NCBI RefSeq assembly: GCF_029433515.1
Contig: NZ_JAQTIG010000002.1
Location: 273,583 to 337,582, forward strand
Direction of reading: 5' to 3'
Length of the DNA: 64,000 nucleotides
Source of the DNA: Lactobacillus sp. ESL0679
GTDB lineage: Bacteria > Bacillota > Bacilli > Lactobacillales > Lactobacillaceae
Numbering within the stretch: position 1 is the first letter of the stretch; each line of letters starts with the position of its first letter. The notes under the pieces are model-generated. The model worked only from the letters and a program-made list of their open reading frames with translations, made no database searches and was not told the DNA's origin. Below, piece after piece: positions 36,398-45,254 of this stretch. The translations under genes and the position numbers were made by a program.

Positions 36398-37096
36398 ACG
36401 ACTTTGGTGATTTAGCTTTTTAGCAAAGAAGTCACCAACAATTTGGACAATAAAAATCAAAATAATTACGAGTACTGTTGCCACTAAGGTAACATCATTA
36501 TTAAACCGGTTGTAACCATAGGAAATGGCCGTGTTCCCCAGACCACCTGCACCGATGGCACCTGCCATAGCAGTTAAACCAATTAGACTGATAATTGTAA
36601 CGGTCGATACTCGAACTAGTTCGGAACGTGCTTCATTTAGATAAATACTAAAAATTATATCCCAAATAGTTGCACCCAGACTTTGTGCTGCCTCAATTTT
36701 TCCTTGTGCCACACTCTCTAAGGCAACTTGTACTTGCCGCGCATAAAATGGGAAAACACCCAGAGTTAATGGTACTAAGGCAGCTTTCATCCCAATTTGC
36801 GTTCCTACAATCTTTTGTGTAACTGGGGCGATAAAAGCCAGCAAAATGATAAATGGGATTGCCCGGAAAATTGAAACTACTTTATCACAAAGATTAAACC
36901 AGAATTTGTTTGGACGAATGCCATCATCTTTGGTTAAAACAAGAACTACGCCAAAAACAATTCCTAATATACCACCAAAGATAGCTGACCAGAAGGTCAT
37001 AAAGAGAGTTTGAACAATACTGGTGCCCCAGCCAGCATCCCCACTCCAACCGAGTTGAACAACATTTGGAAATACACTACTAAACCAACTACTCAT
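36395..37096 (-). CDS. metI: Methionine ABC transporter permease
   Basis: A 233-residue MetI-type permease with five predicted membrane segments and the EAA loop ([20 protein letters not shown]). The ATG at 37096 follows AAGGGGAA and overlaps the metN stop by 8 bases (ATGAGTAG). It forms the membrane channel for MetN and MetQ. Confidence 0.93.
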   Translation of the reverse strand: MSSWFSSVFPNVVQLGWSGDAGWGTSIVQTLFMTFWSAIFGGILGIVFGVVLVLTKDDGIRPNKFWFNLCDKVVSIFRAIPFIILLAFIAPVTQKIVGTQIGMKAALVPLTLGVFPFYARQVQVALESVAQGKIEAAQSLGATIWDIIFSIYLNEARSELVRVSTVTIISLIGLTAMAGAIGAGGLGNTAISYGYNRFNNDVTLVATVLVIILIFIVQIVGDFFAKKLNHQSR

Positions 37097-38150
37097 ACAA
37101 ATTCCCCTTTTCATCAAATCTGGTTAACGATACCTGCTGCTCTTTTAAGAAGGCAACTGTTTCCTGCTGTTTTTCACTATCGCCTTTAACTAATACTAGC
37201 AAGGTACCAATCGGCTCGTCATCAAGCAATTCCACATTGCCATAAAGCATACTAACTTCAACTCCAATTTCACGATAAAGGTCGATGACAATTGACTTGG
37301 TTACATTAGCTACACTATAAACTAGTTGATAAATTGCTTCATCATCATTTAAATGATCTAAGTGTAACATCTCCAAGGTATTGATAACTTCAATTGACCC
37401 ACCAACAAAGCTCTTGGTCAAGGCCATCTGCGGATGCAAAACGACATCACGCAACTTACCCTTTTCAACGATTTTTCCTTGCTCCATGACAGCTACTTTA
37501 TCGCAAATCTTTTTAACGGCATCCATTTCGTGCGTAATTAAAACAATCGTTAAGTTTAGCTCTTTTTTGAGTTTTTTCAATAAAGCTAAAATTTGTTGTG
37601 TGTTTTGCGGGTCCAAGGCACTAGTTGCCTCGTCTGAAATCAAAATGTCTGGTTCATTAGCAAGTGCCCGCGCAATGGCAACACGTTGCTGCTGCCCACC
37701 GGATAATTGGACTGGATAAAAATTTGCCTTGTCTTTCAGGTCAACCAAATCAAGCAGATGTAATGACTTTTCTTCTATTTCCTTATCCTTCAATCCAGAA
37801 TGCTTCAGAGCAAACGACACATTCTCAAGGACAGTTACTTCATTTAAAAGGTTGAAGCTCTGGAAAATCATGCCGATTTTTCTACGAGCCAATTGCAACT
37901 GCTTGTTGGCGATAATTTGCTTGCCATCCTTGACAAAGTCTGTACCGTTAACTTGAATGTCACCCGCCGTCGGCTTTTGCAAAAGGTTAATTGTTCTAAC
38001 CAAGGTAGACTTACCAGCGCCAGAGAAACCAACGACGCCGTAAATATCGCCCTTTTCAACGTTTAAATTGACATCCTGCACTGCATGAACAATTTTTCCT
38101 TTCTTATCTGGGAAATCTACATTAACGTGCTTTAATTCAATAATACTCAT
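37089..38150 (-). CDS. metN: Methionine ABC transporter ATP-binding protein
   Basis: A 353-residue ABC ATPase with Walker [10 protein letters not shown] (41-49), signature LSGGQQQR, Walker [13 protein letters not shown], and a C-terminal NIL regulatory domain (about 265-350) that senses methionine in known MetN proteins. The start at 38150 follows AAAGGATG. It is cotranscribed with metQ and metI under the Met T-box. Confidence 0.95.
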   Translation of the reverse strand: MSIIELKHVNVDFPDKKGKIVHAVQDVNLNVEKGDIYGVVGFSGAGKSTLVRTINLLQKPTAGDIQVNGTDFVKDGKQIIANKQLQLARRKIGMIFQSFNLLNEVTVLENVSFALKHSGLKDKEIEEKSLHLLDLVDLKDKANFYPVQLSGGQQQRVAIARALANEPDILISDEATSALDPQNTQQILALLKKLKKELNLTIVLITHEMDAVKKICDKVAVMEQGKIVEKGKLRDVVLHPQMALTKSFVGGSIEVINTLEMLHLDHLNDDEAIYQLVYSVANVTKSIVIDLYREIGVEVSMLYGNVELLDDEPIGTLLVLVKGDSEKQQETVAFLKEQQVSLTRFDEKGNLYE

Positions 38151-38166
38151 GAACAATCATCCTTTA

Positions 38167-39021
38167 CTAAAACTTGATATTCCAAGCTGGTATTGTGGTT
38201 TTCTTAAAATACTTCTTAATTAACTTTTTAGTTTCAGCCGTTTGGTAGGCCTTAACAACTGCTTGATAATCCTGATTATCCTTTTCGTCTTTGCGGGCAC
38301 AAATGATATTCACCCATTGCAACGAATCTTTGTTAAGGGGTTCAACAAAGATTGTTTGCTTTTCACCAAGTCCTGCAGGTGTTGCAAAAGTATTATTGAC
38401 AACTGCCGCGTCAACACTATTAACTACACGACCACACTGGTCAGCACTAACTTCCTTGATTTTAAAATTATGAGGATTTTTGACAATATCCGCAACGGTT
38501 AATAATGATTTATGGGGACGTAATTTAATTAAACCCGCATTTTTGAGAACAATTAATGAGCGTGATTCGTTAGTGGCATCATTAGGTACGGCAATTGTTG
38601 CCCCATCCGGCAGTTGACTAAGCTTGTGATACTTCTTGGAATAAAGTCTAATTGGTGAAATTTGCGTCCGCGCAATAGCAACAATATTACCATGATTAGC
38701 CTTGTTCCAATCTTTTAAGAAAGCATAGTGTTGAAAGGCGTTCAGATCAATGTCACCGTTTTTTAATGCTTTATTTGGCTGGTTAAAATCAGTAAAGTTC
38801 TTTATTTTAATGGAAACGTTATACTTCTTTTTTGCTAAAGCAGCTGCGTGATCCCAAATATCCTGGTCGGCTTTAGTCATGCTCACTACTCCAACTGTTA
38901 CAACATGATTTTGTGTCTTAGGCTTATTCACCCCAGGGCCAAGACCGAACCAAGCGGCAACGACTACAACGACGGCGATAATTACCCAAATAATGATATT
39001 TCTTCGTTTTTTGTTACTCAT
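38167..39021 (-). CDS. metQ: MetQ/NlpA-family methionine-binding protein (second copy)
   Basis: A 284-residue solute-binding protein. The NlpA domain includes VTVGVVSMTKADQDIW and the ALKNGDIDLNAFQHYAFL ligand region. The N-terminus is a basic start and one hydrophobic helix (about 9-28) with no lipobox cysteine, so it should be held by an uncleaved membrane anchor instead of a lipid. It lies 11 bases upstream of metN. It is a close paralogue of the adjacent gene and probably binds methionine or a related compound. Confidence 0.92.
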   Translation of the reverse strand: MSNKKRRNIIIWVIIAVVVVVAAWFGLGPGVNKPKTQNHVVTVGVVSMTKADQDIWDHAAALAKKKYNVSIKIKNFTDFNQPNKALKNGDIDLNAFQHYAFLKDWNKANHGNIVAIARTQISPIRLYSKKYHKLSQLPDGATIAVPNDATNESRSLIVLKNAGLIKLRPHKSLLTVADIVKNPHNFKIKEVSADQCGRVVNSVDAAVVNNTFATPAGLGEKQTIFVEPLNKDSLQWVNIICARKDEKDNQDYQAVVKAYQTAETKKLIKKYFKKTTIPAWNIKF

Positions 39022-39036
39022 GATAATTTTTCCTTT

Positions 39037-39891
39037 CTATTTTAAGGTAATGTCCCAAGCAGCAACCTCCATGTCGCCGTAATACTTCTTATATAATTTC
39101 TTGGTTTCTTCTGTTTGGTATGACTTCACAACGGCTTGATAATATTTATTATCAGTCTTGCCTTTCTTAGCACAGATAATATCAATCCATTGTTGTGAGT
39201 CCTTGTTAACTGGCTCAACAAAGATTGTTTGCTTCTTGCCTAAGCCAGCAGGACCGGAGAAGTCATTGTTTACAACTGCGGCATCAACTGAGTTGATTAC
39301 CCGACCACATTGTTCAGCACTGATTTCTTTAATCTTTAAATTACGTGGGTTTTTAACAATATCGGAAACCGTAACAAGACTTTTACCCTTGCGTAAACCG
39401 ATCAAGCCAGCGTTTTTTAGGACAAATAAAGCTCGAGACTCATTAGTTGGGTCGTTAGGTACCGCAATTGTTGCGCCATTAGGTAACTGCGTTAACTTGT
39501 GATACTTCTTAGAATACAATCTAATTGGTGCGATATAGGTTTTGCCAATTGGAACTACACCACCATGATTAGCCTTGTTCCAACTTGCCAAGAAAGAATA
39601 ATGTTGAAAGGCATTCAGGTCAATGTCACCATTCTTTAAGGCTTTGTTTGGTTGATTATAATCAGTGAAGTTTTTAATCTGCACCGTTACACCATATTTC
39701 TTTTTGGCCGTCTGTTTAACATGCTGCCAAATAGCCTCCTCGGGCTTACTTTCACCAACCACACCGACAGTTACAGTATGCGAGTTTGAGTTATGATGTA
39801 ATCCTGACCCAAATCCAAACCAAGCAGCAATAATTACAATAACAACAACTAGTATTCCAACAATTAAATTGCGACGTTTTTTATTACTCAA
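39037..39891 (-). CDS. metQ: MetQ/NlpA-family methionine-binding protein (first copy)
   Basis: A 284-residue paralogue of the downstream gene with the same layout: an N-terminal anchor helix (LIVGILVVVIVIIAAWFGFG), no lipobox, then the NlpA domain with ALKNGDIDLNAFQHYSFL. It is the first gene after the Met T-box. The two copies sharing one MetNI suggest a widened substrate range, for example methionine sulfoxide or D-methionine; this is inference. Confidence 0.92.
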   Translation of the reverse strand: MSNKKRRNLIVGILVVVIVIIAAWFGFGSGLHHNSNSHTVTVGVVGESKPEEAIWQHVKQTAKKKYGVTVQIKNFTDYNQPNKALKNGDIDLNAFQHYSFLASWNKANHGGVVPIGKTYIAPIRLYSKKYHKLTQLPNGATIAVPNDPTNESRALFVLKNAGLIGLRKGKSLVTVSDIVKNPRNLKIKEISAEQCGRVINSVDAAVVNNDFSGPAGLGKKQTIFVEPVNKDSQQWIDIICAKKGKTDNKYYQAVVKSYQTEETKKLYKKYYGDMEVAAWDITLK

Positions 39892-39911
39892 CGACCTTTA
39901 CCTCCAAAATT

Positions 39912-40165
39912 GCAATAAAAAAAGCATCCGTCCCAATCAAGGACGAATGCTCGTGTTACCACCTTTAAATTGTTTATTACTCACGTAATAAACCTCACTA
40001 GCTATCAAACAATAGCTTGCAAAGATAACGGATGCAACTCCGCCATTAGCTAAATATCACTAACAGTCATCATTTCAAGCCCATGTTCGCTACTACTTAA
40101 CTGCTGACTCTCACCACACTGCCAACTCTCTTTATTGTTAAGAAAAATAGTTACTCTGCTTTTCA
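39912..40165 (-). promoter_or_regulatory. T-box riboswitch, specifier AUG (Met)
   Basis: Minus strand: stem I with the AGAGAG motif and a GGTGA loop motif, then the specifier region GAAC-ATG-G (ATG at 40084-40082). The T-box AGGTGGTAACACGAGC follows, then a terminator with arms AGCATCCGTCC/GGACGAATGCT and a T run. It governs metQ-metQ-metN-metI by sensing uncharged tRNA-Met. The specifier agrees with the transported amino acid, which calibrates the register used for the brnQ leaders. It accounts for most of the 345-base gap. Confidence 0.9.
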
Positions 40166-40193
40166 AGATGTATTAATTATTTAATTGTTTATT

Positions 40194-40222
40194 AATTTAA
40201 CATTCGAATTACTCTCTGTCAA
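40194..40222 (-). promoter_or_regulatory. Promoter of the met operon
   Basis: Minus-strand -35 TTGACA (40222-40217) and -10 TAAATT (40199-40194) with 17-base spacing, upstream of the Met T-box. Confidence 0.75.
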
Positions 40223-40236
40223 CCCCAGAATAAAAT

Positions 40237-40428
40237 TTATTTATTGTGAGTTTTTTTGAAAGCCTTAATCTGAACCATATGGTAACGACCAACGCTATAA
40301 GTTACAATTGCCATGCCAATGACTTGCCACCAAAAATTATAGTTGGCTGTCTCAGCTTGAATTAAGCTACTGATTAAAACAATAACACAGATTAAGAAAA
40401 CTACACCAGACCAGATAACTTGCTTCAT
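40237..40428 (-). CDS. Small two-helix membrane protein downstream of DHFR
   Basis: A 63-residue protein with two hydrophobic segments (about 5-22 and 33-48) and a basic C-terminus (KAFKKTHNK). Its ATG overlaps the dihydrofolate reductase stop by four bases (ATGA), a strong sign that it is translated. It has no recognised family and its function is unknown. Confidence 0.7.
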   Translation of the reverse strand: MKQVIWSGVVFLICVIVLISSLIQAETANYNFWWQVIGMAIVTYSVGRYHMVQIKAFKKTHNK

Positions 40429-40940
40429 TTTTGGACTTCCTTTCGTAAATAAGTTAAAAAAGTATACGGATATTTATCCTGCTCATTAGGAGTATGCTTT
40501 ACTGTTTTAATCAAATTAAATTGTTGATAATCAAGAGCTGTCATCACCGTATCGCCAGCAAAAGTGGCGTCAATTACGGTCCGTTCTAGAACATCAACAC
40601 GCTCTTTTAATGTAGCAAAAACAGAATTACCGCCAATTACGCTGATTTGCTCTTGCTCATGGGCAGTAACCCAATCATTTAATGCAGTCAATGAGTTTAC
40701 CGTGACAACTTGCTTATTTTCTGCATATTTTGAAATTAGTTGCTCGTCTTTAGTTAAAACAACGTGCAGCCTTTGCGGTAATAATCGCGGCAAACTTGCA
40801 AAAGTTTTTCGCCCCATAATTATCGGATGGCCGATTGTTATTTCCTTAAAGTGTTTCATATCCCCCGGCAATTGCCATGGTAAATGTCCATTTAGACCAA
40901 TTTGACCTTTTTGATCTTCTGCCCATACAAAAGTAATCAT
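40425..40940 (-). CDS. folA: Dihydrofolate reductase
   Basis: A 171-residue DHFR that reduces dihydrofolate to tetrahydrofolate with NADPH. It has the N-terminal FVWAEDQKGQIGLNGHLPWQ, the substrate/NADPH elements LPGDMKHFKEIT and IIMGRKTFASLP, and ISVIGGNSVF. AGGTG lies before the ATG. It is followed by a small membrane protein gene in the same operon. Confidence 0.95.
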   Translation of the reverse strand: MITFVWAEDQKGQIGLNGHLPWQLPGDMKHFKEITIGHPIIMGRKTFASLPRLLPQRLHVVLTKDEQLISKYAENKQVVTVNSLTALNDWVTAHEQEQISVIGGNSVFATLKERVDVLERTVIDATFAGDTVMTALDYQQFNLIKTVKHTPNEQDKYPYTFLTYLRKEVQK

Positions 40941-41138
40941 CTATTCACCTCTACCTTATTATACGGTTTATTTAACTTTAATTGTTCTTTAAGGTCTTAG
41001 CTTGACCAATTTTATCGCTTATTGAAGTCTGATTGGTCTAACTTTTAAGTTTAAATTAGTGGTTAGAAATTAATTCAGGAATTATAATGGCCAATATGCT
41101 ATAGTTAATAGGATAAATTTAATTGAGGAGTATCAGTA

Positions 41139-41450
41139 ATGACTAAAAAAGACGATAAAAAGACGGCTGAAAATTTCAACAAAATGAAGGTTGCTGAAGC
41201 AAACCTTGTCCGCAGTTTGCAAGCAGTTGTTAAAGATCCTACCAAAGAAGCGGAACTAGGCGACGACATTTTTGCCAATCATAAGGCATGGCTACAAATA
41301 ATTATGCCGAACTATTCCCCTGAAATCCACTTAGCACTAGTCGATGACTATGAAAAAGAAGCTCGCTACAAGTCATATTATGATGATAAGGCTGGTAAAG
41401 GTGCAACCGCAATTTTAGTCAAAATTGTCAAAGAACATTTAGCAAAATAA
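41139..41450 (+). CDS. Stand-alone TipAS-like domain protein
   Basis: A 103-residue protein resembling the TipAS antibiotic-recognition domain found at the C-terminus of MerR-type TipA regulators. The pattern ANHKAWLQIIMPNYSPEIH followed by ARYKSYYDDKAGKGA matches the HKAWL...Y..E.H and RF..YYD..GA features of that domain. There is no HTH. GAGGAG precedes the ATG. It is monocistronic with its own terminator. TipAS domains bind thiopeptides and other hydrophobic compounds; the role of an isolated domain is not clear. Confidence 0.7.
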   Translation: MTKKDDKKTAENFNKMKVAEANLVRSLQAVVKDPTKEAELGDDIFANHKAWLQIIMPNYSPEIHLALVDDYEKEARYKSYYDDKAGKGATAILVKIVKEHLAK

Positions 41451-41491
41451 AAGGTGAAATTCTTCAATTAATGAAGAATCTCACCTTTTTT
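41448..41491 (+). terminator. Terminator of the TipAS-like gene
   Basis: A long stem (AAAGGTGAAATTCTTCA with TGAAGAATCTCACCTTT, one mismatch) is followed by six T. Confidence 0.85.
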
Positions 41492-41530
41492 GTTGGCTGA
41501 CATAGCAACATTGAAAATTAAGCAAATTAA

Positions 41531-41566
41531 AATGCACAACTCCAAAAAATACCGGAATCGTGCATT
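41531..41566 (-). repeat. Small hairpin, similar to one at 54489-54526
   Basis: A dyad with outer arms AATGCAC and GTGCATT lies downstream of the SIS gene. It shares the frame AATxCACAACTyC...GAAATCGTGxATTAA-like sequence with the hairpin downstream of pnuC. It may act as a weak terminator. Confidence 0.5.
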
Positions 41567-41587
41567 AATAATATGAATATACTCAAT

Positions 41588-42592
41588 TTAATATTTCATA
41601 AGACGATAATATCTACGTGTTCTTGACGATCTGCCAGTCTTATTAGAATAAATATTATGCAACGCATCAAAATAATGATTTAAAACATATGGTTCAACAA
41701 AAACTCGTAAATTCTCAGGTAAATCGTTTAATTCAAACGACTTCATATCAACTATAAAACAATCTTTAGCATATTTTTTAGCAAAATTTACAACTCGTAA
41801 ATCAATATTTCTAGTATCATTACTGTTTAAAACTACATTAATACTTTGATTTTCATCAGTAATTTCAAACGGTCCATGGAAATACTCACCTGAATGAATA
41901 GCTTGACTTTTTATTCTTTGAATTTCCTCTGACATATAATTCGAAAAACAACAAACTTCTCCCCAAGCTCTACCAGAAGAAACCCATATTTGTAAGTCAT
42001 TTAAATCAGTTGAATTAACCTTTTTAACTGCATCTGGAAGTAAAACTTCAATTTTATCTGCCAATTTTTCTTTAATTGCTAACAAATTCGAAACTGCTTT
42101 AGAAGTATTCATTGAAACAGTTTGATCGCTATACATTTCTAACAACCAACCTAAATCAAGCAAATTAACATCAGTATCAATCGAATTTAATTTATATTTT
42201 AATGCTCCCATTTTTTCCATTGTAGTGTCCTTTTCACGAACAAACCCTACAATAGTTGTTTTAGGAGACTTATCCTTTATAATTGATAAAGCTTTTATCA
42301 ATTCTTCTGTTTCTCCTGAGTTAGAACCACAAACCACTAAACTGTTTTCATTCAAATCATTTAAATAAAGATCTGTTAATTCTTCAGGACTTACTATTAT
42401 GAAAGGAACCTTTAATATTTTAAACATTAAAGGTCTCAAATCAACAAATTTAGTAAATGAACCTCCACATCCAGTAAAATATATTTTTTTGATTGTTAAA
42501 GCTTTTAAGTTTAATGCAACCTCTTCAACTTTCGGAAATTCGTTGACAGCTTTTTCGTAATTATTAATAAATTCTTCTTTATTGAAATACAT
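41588..42592 (-). CDS. SIS-domain deglycase, FrlB/GfrF-like
   Basis: A 334-residue double SIS-domain protein. The sugar-phosphate loops are IYFTGCGGSFTKF and VVCGSNSGETEELIKAL. It resembles fructoselysine-6-phosphate deglycases more than GlmS: SGEYFHGPFEITDE matches the SGEFRHGPLEIVEP region of E. coli FrlB, and the C-terminus RRYYRLMKY matches its RRYYGGLVEY ending. The mannose-type PTS upstream would deliver a phosphorylated Amadori compound for cleavage to glucose 6-phosphate and an amino acid or amine. It is the last gene of the operon. AGGAG precedes the ATG. Confidence 0.82.
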   Translation of the reverse strand: MYFNKEEFINNYEKAVNEFPKVEEVALNLKALTIKKIYFTGCGGSFTKFVDLRPLMFKILKVPFIIVSPEELTDLYLNDLNENSLVVCGSNSGETEELIKALSIIKDKSPKTTIVGFVREKDTTMEKMGALKYKLNSIDTDVNLLDLGWLLEMYSDQTVSMNTSKAVSNLLAIKEKLADKIEVLLPDAVKKVNSTDLNDLQIWVSSGRAWGEVCCFSNYMSEEIQRIKSQAIHSGEYFHGPFEITDENQSINVVLNSNDTRNIDLRVVNFAKKYAKDCFIVDMKSFELNDLPENLRVFVEPYVLNHYFDALHNIYSNKTGRSSRTRRYYRLMKY

Positions 42593-42615
42593 TTATAAAA
42601 TCTCCTATACATCCT

Positions 42616-43446
42616 TTATGGTTTCAAAAAGCCTAAGAATGCTCCTAATACACTAATAGCTAAAATGGCAAGTAAAATCCACATCATCTTTACATGCTTT
42701 TTCTTTAACAGCCATGCAACAAAGAAAGTAACAGCAAGAGGTAATAAATCAGGCATTATCGAATTTAACATACTTTGAATCGTGTCAGGGTGGTTACCGG
42801 CACTGATTGCAACAGGCATATTAATTACAACCATTGAAGCAACCATTGCTCCAATTACAGTATTTCCTAAAATATTAATGACATAGGTAATAGTATTCAT
42901 TAGACCATTAGCCATTTGATCAATAAATTTTGTTCCAAGTTTATAGCCCCACATTGTGCCATAATATCTTACCAGCATATTTGGTACGTTATATAATATT
43001 ACAAATAAAATTGGTCCTAAGATACTACCTTTTTGTGCTAAAGAAATACCAATTCCACTAGCGATTATTCTTAAACTTCCCCAAAAAACAGAATCACCGA
43101 TACCAGATAATGGTCCCATTAATCCAGTTTTCATCGAGTTAATCGATGAAGGATCAAATTCATCATCTGAAGCATTTTTTTCTTCCATTGAAGCTAAAAC
43201 ACCAGCAATAAATGGTGAGGTAGCTGAAGTACAATTAAAAAATTCGAGATGTCTCTTCATTGCTGCCTTACGCTCTTCAGAATTAGTGTAAAGTTTATTA
43301 ATAATACCAGCCATAGTATAGGCAAAACCCATACTCATCATTCGCTCATAATTAAACGAAGCTTCCATTGGTAAACTACGCCAAAAGATGCCACGTAAAT
43401 CTTTTTTGGTTAAATGTTTTGAGCTACCTTTGCTATTAGAAGTCAT
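42616..43446 (-). CDS. PTS mannose/fructose/sorbose-family EIID component
   Basis: A 276-residue membrane component. It has the IID-type N-terminal RGIFWRSLPMEASFNYERM, MGPLSGIGDSVFWGSLR near 130 and hydrophobic C-terminal segments. The ATG at 43446 lies 9 bases after GGAGG and overlaps the EIIC stop by 11 bases. Together with EIIC it forms the membrane translocator of the mannose-family PTS. Confidence 0.92.
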   Translation of the reverse strand: MTSNSKGSSKHLTKKDLRGIFWRSLPMEASFNYERMMSMGFAYTMAGIINKLYTNSEERKAAMKRHLEFFNCTSATSPFIAGVLASMEEKNASDDEFDPSSINSMKTGLMGPLSGIGDSVFWGSLRIIASGIGISLAQKGSILGPILFVILYNVPNMLVRYYGTMWGYKLGTKFIDQMANGLMNTITYVINILGNTVIGAMVASMVVINMPVAISAGNHPDTIQSMLNSIMPDLLPLAVTFFVAWLLKKKHVKMMWILLAILAISVLGAFLGFLKP

Positions 43447-44221
43447 CTTCTTCAACCTCCGTTGAACTTACATTACTTGTTGATTGGTTTTGTCTAATTT
43501 CTGTCAAAATGATATACATTATTCCGGCTGCTATTGCACCAATAATTGAGGCTGCAACCATATCTAGTTTTAAATACGCAGCGCATACAAAGCCGAGGAA
43601 GAAAAATGGGGCCACTTTTTTAGAAAACGACATATTTAATAGCATTGCAAAACCAACAGCTGGCAAAATTTCCGTTGTAATCGTAATTCCATCAATTAAT
43701 GCTTGCGGGATAATTTTGACAAATGAACTAACTAAATTACTTCCAAGGGCAAAAGAAATAGTTGTTACTAATGTCATCAATAATATTCGTGTTCCTGAAG
43801 CCCATAGATGCACATTGCCAGCTTGCATAATTTTCCCTTCATCTGCATACTTATCGGCTTTATGTGCCATTGCTGGAAATACAACAACGTATAATAAATT
43901 CTTAACAAGTAATCCTAATGTTGCAATTGGTATAACTAAAGTTAAAGCCACACTCACGCCATAACCATTTTTCAGGGCTAAAGCTGTTGCCAAAATTCCC
44001 CCAATTATTTCATCAGGCGGCACTGTTGCACCAACACCCATCAATCCTAAGAAGGCTAATTCTAAAGTGGCACCCATTTTCAGTCCTTCTGTGACATTAC
44101 CAAAAACGAGTCCAATCAAACAACCAGTGACAATTGGACGTCCAATAAAAGATGATCCTAAAAAGTCTTGCATATTTGCAATCAAAGCAATTACAAACAC
44201 TCCCAAAATTTGTAAAGCCAT
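43436..44221 (-). CDS. PTS mannose/fructose/sorbose-family EIIC component
   Basis: A 261-residue, very hydrophobic EIIC with family segments IGRPIVTGCLIGLVFGNVTEG and GATVPPDEIIGGILATALAL. It lies two bases after the EIIB gene and overlaps the EIID gene. It forms the substrate channel with EIID. Confidence 0.92.
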   Translation of the reverse strand: MALQILGVFVIALIANMQDFLGSSFIGRPIVTGCLIGLVFGNVTEGLKMGATLELAFLGLMGVGATVPPDEIIGGILATALALKNGYGVSVALTLVIPIATLGLLVKNLLYVVVFPAMAHKADKYADEGKIMQAGNVHLWASGTRILLMTLVTTISFALGSNLVSSFVKIIPQALIDGITITTEILPAVGFAMLLNMSFSKKVAPFFFLGFVCAAYLKLDMVAASIIGAIAAGIMYIILTEIRQNQSTSNVSSTEVEEDDF

Positions 44222-44223
44222 TA

Positions 44224-44706
44224 TTACCTCTCCTTTGTAACTAAGCTACTAAATTCAGGAGCTGAATCAGTTGGAGCCTGTTGAACTACAACCTTTATGC
44301 CATCATTTTCCAAATCCGTTAACTTTTCTATTTCATCATCAGTAACATAAACTGATTTCGCAATATTCTTAGAATTTTCTACTTTTGCAGATAAGCCCAA
44401 ATCAATCAATTTTATTTCCGGAGTCAACTTAGCTAATCGATATGCATCACTGATATTTTCAACAATGACAAATACACGGTACTTGTCTGTTACACCACTC
44501 TTAATAGCCTCTGCAGAATCAGAAATAGTCTTGAATATCAATTTCGAATTATCAGGCTTGGCAAGTTGTAATGTCTTCTTTCGAAATACGTCTTTTGCTA
44601 CTGAATCGTTAGCAATTAATATAGCATTAGCAGATAAATTATTAGTCCATGCAAAGGCTACTTGTCCATGTAGTAACCGATAATCAATTCTTGTCATTAC
44701 AATCAT
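44224..44706 (-). CDS. PTS mannose/fructose/sorbose-family EIIB component
   Basis: A 160-residue EIIB, the cytoplasmic phosphoryl carrier, with His13 in RIDYRLLHGQVAFAW as the phosphorylation site. GGAGG precedes the first ATG, which is taken as the start. It is separate from EIIA, unlike the fused EIIAB of mannose transporters, as in many gfr/sorbose-type systems. Confidence 0.93.
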   Translation of the reverse strand: MIVMTRIDYRLLHGQVAFAWTNNLSANAILIANDSVAKDVFRKKTLQLAKPDNSKLIFKTISDSAEAIKSGVTDKYRVFVIVENISDAYRLAKLTPEIKLIDLGLSAKVENSKNIAKSVYVTDDEIEKLTDLENDGIKVVVQQAPTDSAPEFSSLVTKER

Positions 44707-44717
44707 TTAAGTACCTC

Positions 44718-45146
44718 CTAAAAAGTATCTTCTTCATTTTCATTGTTGTTAAGTTCAACTAATTTCAAGCCAGAAATTCCTAACTTAACAATTTCCTGTA
44801 ACTTAGTTTTAATTTCTGACGAATTAGAATCATCTAAACCACTAATTCCATTAATTAACTCTAAAACTAAAGGTAAATTCATTCCTGAAATCAAAAAATA
44901 TTTTTCATTTTGTGCCACAACTTGAGCAATTGTTGTATTTACAGAACCACCAATAATATCTGTCACAAATAAAATCAAGTTGTCTTTAATTGGTTCTATT
45001 TCTTGGATTAATTGGTCCTTGAAATCAATTCCATCATTAACGTAAGCCGTCAAATAATGCAAATTCTTTTGTTTTCCCATAATTAAACTGACAGAATCAT
45101 ACATTCCTTTTGCTAAATTAGAATGGCTTGCTAAAATAATCTCCAT
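44718..45146 (-). CDS. PTS mannose-family EIIA component
   Basis: A 142-residue EIIA-Man domain with phosphorylatable His8 in LASHSNLAKGM and the VTDIIGGSVNTT loop near 62-73. It is the first gene of the PTS operon, downstream of a perfect cre site. GGAGG precedes the ATG. Confidence 0.92.
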   Translation of the reverse strand: MEIILASHSNLAKGMYDSVSLIMGKQKNLHYLTAYVNDGIDFKDQLIQEIEPIKDNLILFVTDIIGGSVNTTIAQVVAQNEKYFLISGMNLPLVLELINGISGLDDSNSSEIKTKLQEIVKLGISGLKLVELNNNENEEDTF

Positions 45147-45177
45147 ACTTATCGCCTCCAGTTTTTTATATTAATAG

Positions 45178-45192
45178 AGCAATCGCTTTCAA
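45178..45192 (-). promoter_or_regulatory. cre site (CcpA) upstream of the mannose-family PTS operon
   Basis: Minus strand TTGAAAGCGATTGCT matches WTGNAANCGNWNNCW at all 15 positions. It lies 32 bases upstream of the EIIA start and downstream of the regulator terminator, so it should repress the PTS operon when preferred sugars are present. Confidence 0.82.
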
Positions 45193-45196
45193 GCAA

Positions 45197-45228
45197 TAAA
45201 AAAAAGCTATTCCAAAAAAATAGCTTAA
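45197..45228 (-). terminator. Terminator of the GntR regulator gene
   Basis: The stem AAGCTATT with AATAGCTT is followed by a long T run on the minus strand, between the regulator and the PTS operon. Confidence 0.72.
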
Positions 45229-45254
45229 AATATTGAACCAATTTGACAACCAAT

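Noticed and set aside
43509..43964. A 151-residue plus-strand frame opposite the EIIC gene
   Set aside because: It lies entirely antisense to a clearly conserved PTS gene, and its composition mirrors the hydrophobic codons of that gene.
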